64,000 bases of DNA. Origin: Anniella stebbinsi (taxonomy: Eukaryota; Chordata; Lepidosauria; Squamata; Anniellidae). Positions 55,401 to 61,400 of this stretch are shown here, in pieces. Positions within the stretch are counted from its first letter, which is position 1. Each line of letters begins with the position of its first letter. The notes beneath the pieces were generated by a model. It made no database searches. It was not told where the DNA came from and saw only the letters and a list, made by a program, of their open reading frames with translations. Made by a program: the position numbers and the translations under genes. Location of the stretch: assembly GCA_029215795.1 (NCBI GenBank), contig JARDYH010000001.1, positions 396,031,154-396,095,153 of the forward strand, given 5' to 3'.

Positions 55401-58400
55401 GGGTTGTGAACTGTGGTTTGTTTGTGGTTAACAAAACCATGATTTGTTACCATAGCTGGGTTCAGACAACACAATAACCCACATTCCAACAACCATCCAT
55501 GGTTCAAAAACCTACACAACTCGTACTCAACCCTTGAGTGGGTTGTTGTGTTGTCTGAACCCAGAGAGTGATAGATTTATTATTAAGGAATATGGCATCT
55601 GATAGTGTGTGTGCTTGCATTGGGTGATAACCAAGGGGTAGAATGACCTTTATTGACAGTTCTGCTACATTCTGGAAATAAAGCAGTTCTGATCATCCCT
55701 AGATCAAAAACAGAATTATTACCAGCAATGTGCTAATAGTTGGGAGAATCTCTTGCATTCTGTGCACACAATCTAGAAAATCTAGGGGAGAAGTGATTCT
55801 AACTCTAGAGCTTTTTCTATACTCATATTGGCAGCCATAGCAATTTTGTAAATAGTTAAGTCATCATTTGTGCAATCAGAAGTAATTACGTTTAGGAATA
55901 GGATAGCATTCTAAATTTGGGGATGGTGGGGTGGTGGTGGGGACCAGATTCTGAGTATAGGATTGCAATACTGTACAGTACAATACCTAAATATGTATAT
56001 TTAAGTTATTCTTCATGGTCTCTGTGTATCATACACAATCACACATCATCATCATGGCCCTGTACCTGTGCAGAGACCTCAGAAAATTACTATAGCTGAG
56101 GAATTTTGGTAGGAACCCTCCCCCTCCATTCCAGGCACATATCCCTAGCAAGTCCCACTTATTCCCTCAGTTCTCTTTCAATGGCCATTGTGGTAGGCTC
56201 ATGAGGAAACTTCTCTGCGTTCTGCCGTTCTGAAAGAGGTCTTCTGCTGAGTTTTTTCCCCATCACCCCCCCCCCCCAATCCTTTTCTATTATTGTCTTG
56301 TTTTTCTCAATCTAGCAATTGCTAGACGGGCATATAGCCCTCACAGCTCCTTTTCACAAATGTGTCCCACTGTGGAAATAAATTACTTTTGACCACTGGA
56401 TATTCTTTGTGCCTTTTCTGCCTGGGAGAAGGGCACAAAGTTGAATCTTGTCCATGTTACCAAACAGGCTTGAAGGAACTGATACAATAGGCTGTGAGCC
56501 AGTAGAGGAAAGCACTGGAAACTTTGGAAGAGCTTAAGAGCTCCATCATACCTACTTTTTTTATTGGTATGTACCTGAAATTTTGAACTCCGTTTCCCTT
56601 TCACGATGGTAGCTATACTGGGGCCTCTCTTCTCTCTTATGGGCTCTTCCATTATTGTGATTGCCCCACGCTCCGTCACTTCATTGGTTCTTGTTGTCTG
56701 ATGGATGGCAATTCCTAGCAGCCCCGTGGCAAAGGAGCCAGCAGTCTGCCTTTGCAAGTGCCTTAAAAAAGAGAAACTCTAGTCCTATTTAGAGTGGGCA
56801 CATTGAAATGGGTCTCCTCCAAAAAGTGTTTGGTGATGTTTCCCTCCTCTCTCCTTGGCAGGAGGAGAAGGAAAAGGAAGCCGGAGGAGGGTTGGGGGGG
56901 TTGTTCCCGGTAGCAGGCAGGCAGGGAAGGAAGGGAAGGGGCAGGCAGGGAAAGACGAAGGGGGGGAGGAGGAGAACCGCCCTTCCCTTTCCTCATCAAC
57001 AAACTCGCCCCCAACAAAGCAAAAAGCAAGAAGGGGGGGGAGACATTCCAGACTTTCTCCGTACCAAAATAAATCGCAACAAGGGGCGGAAGGGGCGCAA
57101 TGAGAGCAGGACAGGGATGACATCATGTGAGCCCCACACTACAAAAACACATACAAGGCATTGCGAGTGTGCCTTAAACCACTGGTGTGATGGAGCCCTA
57201 AGGTGACCATGGTCCAGCCTTCTCCTAGCCCCACTAAGGGTGTGTCTGCTTTGTCACTGCCTGTACACATGTCGGGGTTGGAATTGCTCCATGGTCTAGC
57301 TCAGCTTTCGAGACAAACTTACGTCTCCAAGCAGGCAAGGCCTACCCATGCCAGGGGAGTCATTGACACTTTCGTTTGCAAAAAAAAAAAAAAAACCCTA
57401 GTAAAAACATCCAGAGCTTCAACATTGTTGGCTACTTCTTCTGAGCCTAAGGATAAAAAAAGCTCTAAAAGGGCGACAGAATCAGTATGGGACCAACCGC
57501 GATCACCTGTTCTGATGGCATTTTAGCACTGCAGTGGGCCTTTATAGCTAAGATTTAATTTGAAGTATTCTGGAAGGGTTTGGGCATTCTTAGAGTAGAG
57601 CAGGAGTAAGTTGCTCTACTCCCTGTGTCCACCTGTGAAGTTGGCCTTAACAAGGAGGGAGGCTGGTAGATCTCTGGGAGAACCTGACAGGGTTTGCCAA
57701 AGGGTCACCCAAGTTGAAGTGTCATTGCTGGAGGGTTGAGCAGTGATGCCCTGTTTAGACAGGGGCCTTGTGGAAAGACCAAAAGCCCTTGTCTGTCAAG
57801 GGGTCTGGGGGAGGTGTCTTACTGTCACACCTTTCCTTTTAAGCTGATGCAAAGGCGAGGAGCCTCTGTTAGGAACATCCTGTGTACATTGCCTGAAGCC
57901 CTCTCTGTTTTAATCCATCATCGTCTGAGCCTCTGGAGGCACTCTGCACATGGACTCTCCTAACTGGGACTTTGGATTGCTAAGAACTTGCCATGAAAAG
58001 TACTGTGTGGCTTTTCATAGACTTGAACTCTCATTTGCTGTGGATTGTGTGTCTTTGTTTCTCATCAGCTCAGTGTGCCAGCAGACTGGGTTTGATCTAT
58101 GTCTTTTGGACTTTGCTGTGCCTGGACCCATGCTGCATGGAGTTGCCAATGCGAAAGTGGTGCACAGAACTCCTTGTGTCTGTGGGTTTACCCATCGACT
58201 GTATAGCCTGGAGTTACCAAGGAAAGATTAAAAATTGGACTAACTTTCTGTGGGCGTGGCTTTGTTTAGGCTTTCAAGAATTTGCCCGTTAGATTGCCTG
58301 GGGGATCATGCCAGGAATCATTCCAATTCCTTGTCCAGGGTTTGGAAACCTGTGTATGGATTACCTGGGTTGGATTTCACCAGGAATTCATGAGACCGTT

Positions 58401-61400
58401 CCCTTGTGTTCGGAACAGTGGAGATGGCAGTGAGAAAACCACATTGATGAGGATGTCAGTCACGGTTGTAGCAATTAGCTTTTGACTGTTCTGGAATTTC
58501 TTAGAGCCTATAACTTGTGACCATCAGCTATATGGTTTGTGAAGCATGTAATCATTAAGCTTTTGCCCTGAGATTTCCTGCGGTAAAGAAGTCTCTCTGA
58601 TTTGGGTGTCCCTTGTTAGTTTGCCAGAATGTGTGATTGCCTAAGGGACTGGGAGACTTGACAATTCCTGCTCTTCCAGAAATGTTACGATTCCGGTTAC
58701 CAATGGCTGTATCATTCTGGAGGCAAGAAGGCATTCTGATCACATCAACACTGGAGGATGAAATCAGGGATGCTTCCTCAATCCAACCTCCTCCTTTGCT
58801 GTCTTGTCAAAACCAATACCGATCAACTCAGTATGGAAGTCCCTAGCGACATCCTGGATCCCGTTTTCTCAATAGCATCCATACAGAGGGATCATGCCTC
58901 TTTAGACATTTACTAGCAGTGTCAGTTCTGATCCAGAACCCCCTTTTCTGACTGGGATAGACACTCAGAATTGGAAATGCCTTAAGGAAATCTCAAGATT
59001 GAGCCATAGATTGTATAAACCAATACCTCTGGTAATACTACTATGCTCGCCAGGAGTCCTACAATCGCAGGGCTTGTCAGTATCGACCAGTGCCTTCGGC
59101 CTTGGTACCGAGACTGCTGGACAATGATGGAATCCTCCTGGCTCCCCCTCCAATTATAATTTCCCAACCAATGCCTCCAAGTATGATTTCCCATTGAACT
59201 ATAACTTCTCAACAAGTGCCTTCATATATAACTTCTCAGTAAGTGCCTCCAAGTATAATTTCCCATCCAATTATAACTTCCCAAATGATGCCTTCAAGTA
59301 TAACTTCCCATCCAAGTATAAATTCCAATCCAAGTATGACCTCTCAAGTGATGTCTCCAATACCAATTTCTCAACCAATGGATCAGTCATCCTCACAGCT
59401 TCCTCCAGTTCACCGCTTGACCGAGATGCCTTCACTTGTGCAAGCTCTACCACACCTGACAAAGGTGGAGGATGCACGCTATCACAAGCCAAATCCTCTA
59501 GGGGCCTCCCCACTTTTAGGGACCAATAGACTTCACTTGGACTCCACAGTTTTCACTGCACCCATCCATTTCTTCTCTGGATGCAGCAGTGAGATCCCAG
59601 GATGGTATCTCTCCATGTTAATACCATGCAAAGCCCTAAACAACTTTGGACCAGGATACCTAGTAGACCACCTTCCAGGTGACCTTTAAGGTCATCAGAG
59701 AAGGCCTTAGTGGTCATTCCAAAATGAACTGGATGTCGCTATGCAATACCCCAACAGCGGGCCTTCTCTATAGCAGCACCCACCCTTTGGAAAGCCCTCG
59801 TTCAGTTTGGGAGGCAGAAAATGTGACATCTTTTAAATGCCTTTCAAAACACATTTGTTCACCTAGGCTTTCCCTGTAATCACCCCTCTCCATTTTACTG
59901 CTCCTTGAATCGTTTTTATTGTAGTTGAATGGGTTTTATTGTGAATACACAGATGACTACTCAGAGAACTATAGCTACAGGTAAGCAACCTGACTTTCCT
60001 TTGCATTCACAAAGGAACTTGAAAAGTGCCTTTTGAATACACACCCGTTTGTATTTTAAATTTTTATAAAATAATAATGCATTTATGGACATAGAGCCCT
60101 TTTCCCCTGCTGCTTCTAACCTTAAGCTGTTAACTTTGTACGTACTATTGTAGCAGTGATTCACATATAGTTGTAAACTAGAACATAAACCTATAATATA
60201 AAAACATAACTTTAAGATGTAAGGCTATATAAACTGTATGTAACATTATCACGCTATGTGCAAGTTTAAAATTATAGCAGGGCAGTAAAGACACAATAGA
60301 GCTACAAAGGAAAATGCAGATGCTTAGTTGTTGTTAGTGTTGCAAAAGCAGTATCCTGTGACACTTTAAAGATTAAATATATTATAGCATAAGTTTTCAT
60401 GGGCCAGAACCCTCTTCATCACATGCATGAAGTGTTATCCTTAGGAGAATACTTCATGCATCTGACAAATGAAAGCTTATACCATAACAAATGTATTTGG
60501 CTTTAAGGTAGTGTAGGGCACTGTTTTTTTCACCTAGCTGTCAACCCTTCCTGATAGATTGGATGTGAAAGAATCCTTCACAAAAATCATAACATGGTCC
60601 TTTATTCTACCCCTGATTTAGTATCCCCACTGAGCAAGCATTTATGGGTCATGGAAGGCAGCTATGATATAGAATAGACTGAGCTGAGCTTTGGTTTTGG
60701 TGCTTACTCCCTCTATGGGTCCTTTTGAGCCCATGTTCTCTGTACATTGTCTTCACTGTGTGCCGAATCACTGCCAGGAATGATATAGTATCCCCCATCC
60801 ACTATCCACAAAAACTGTTGTCAATAACAGCCGTATTTTTAGCTGTGGTTACTGTCCTCTCATGACAAGCACAAAATGAGCCATCCTTCCCTTGCATTCT
60901 TCATGCATTCCAGAGAACTCAGAGTGGAAGATGTCTCTCGCTTCATCCTGGGTGAAATACGTGAGATCCTGTCCTCTTTCCCCAAGTCCTCTAGGAGAAA
61001 AGTTGAGTCTTGTCCTTTGCTTTCTTTGAAGTGAAGTAGTGAGTCTTTCATGGTATCTGTCAACTTTCAGAACCCAACAAAGAACAGGAGGCAATATCCA
61101 CTCCTTCATATCCTTTGGGATATCCTGAGAATTTAATATTAAATTACTTCTATGTGTTTCCTAATGTAGAGCATTTTTTCCAATTAGGATTATCCAGGAC
61201 AATATTCATAGAACTCTCCCTCACCTTTCAGTTCTAACATATATAGGAAAATATTTCCCATCATCTTCAGTGGATGGCATAGGTTGTAGTAGGGTCAATG
61301 TTGATATGAGAGTTCTATAAATTCCAACTATTCAGAAATAGCATTAGAAGATATGGAATCATGAAGCAACAGTGGCTCTGACATTTGTAGAATATTGCAC

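Larger units (their letters stand above)
56006..59995 (+). pseudogene. Fossil DIRS element with insertions
   Basis: The left end ATTCTTCATGGTCTCTGTGT and leader (CCCTCAGTTCTCTTTCAATG), then a broken gag start near 56340-56470, match the 5753 element. Gag-like Lys/Ser-rich pieces appear at 57360-57500, and Ser/Pro repeats at 58690-59520. The right end AGATGACTACTCAGAGAACT..TACAGGTAAGCAACCTG matches the intact right repeat. RT and recombinase are missing. GC-rich DNA at about 56540-57190 and other DNA at about 57530-58680 and 59590-59940 look like later insertions. Confidence 0.7.

Noticed and set aside
56808..57206. 132-codon Lys/Gly-rich frame
   Set aside because: Compositional artefact of the purine-rich block.
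57950..58292. Two overlapping frames of about 95 codons
   Set aside because: No domain, splice context or conservation that I can see; sits within the composite fossil.
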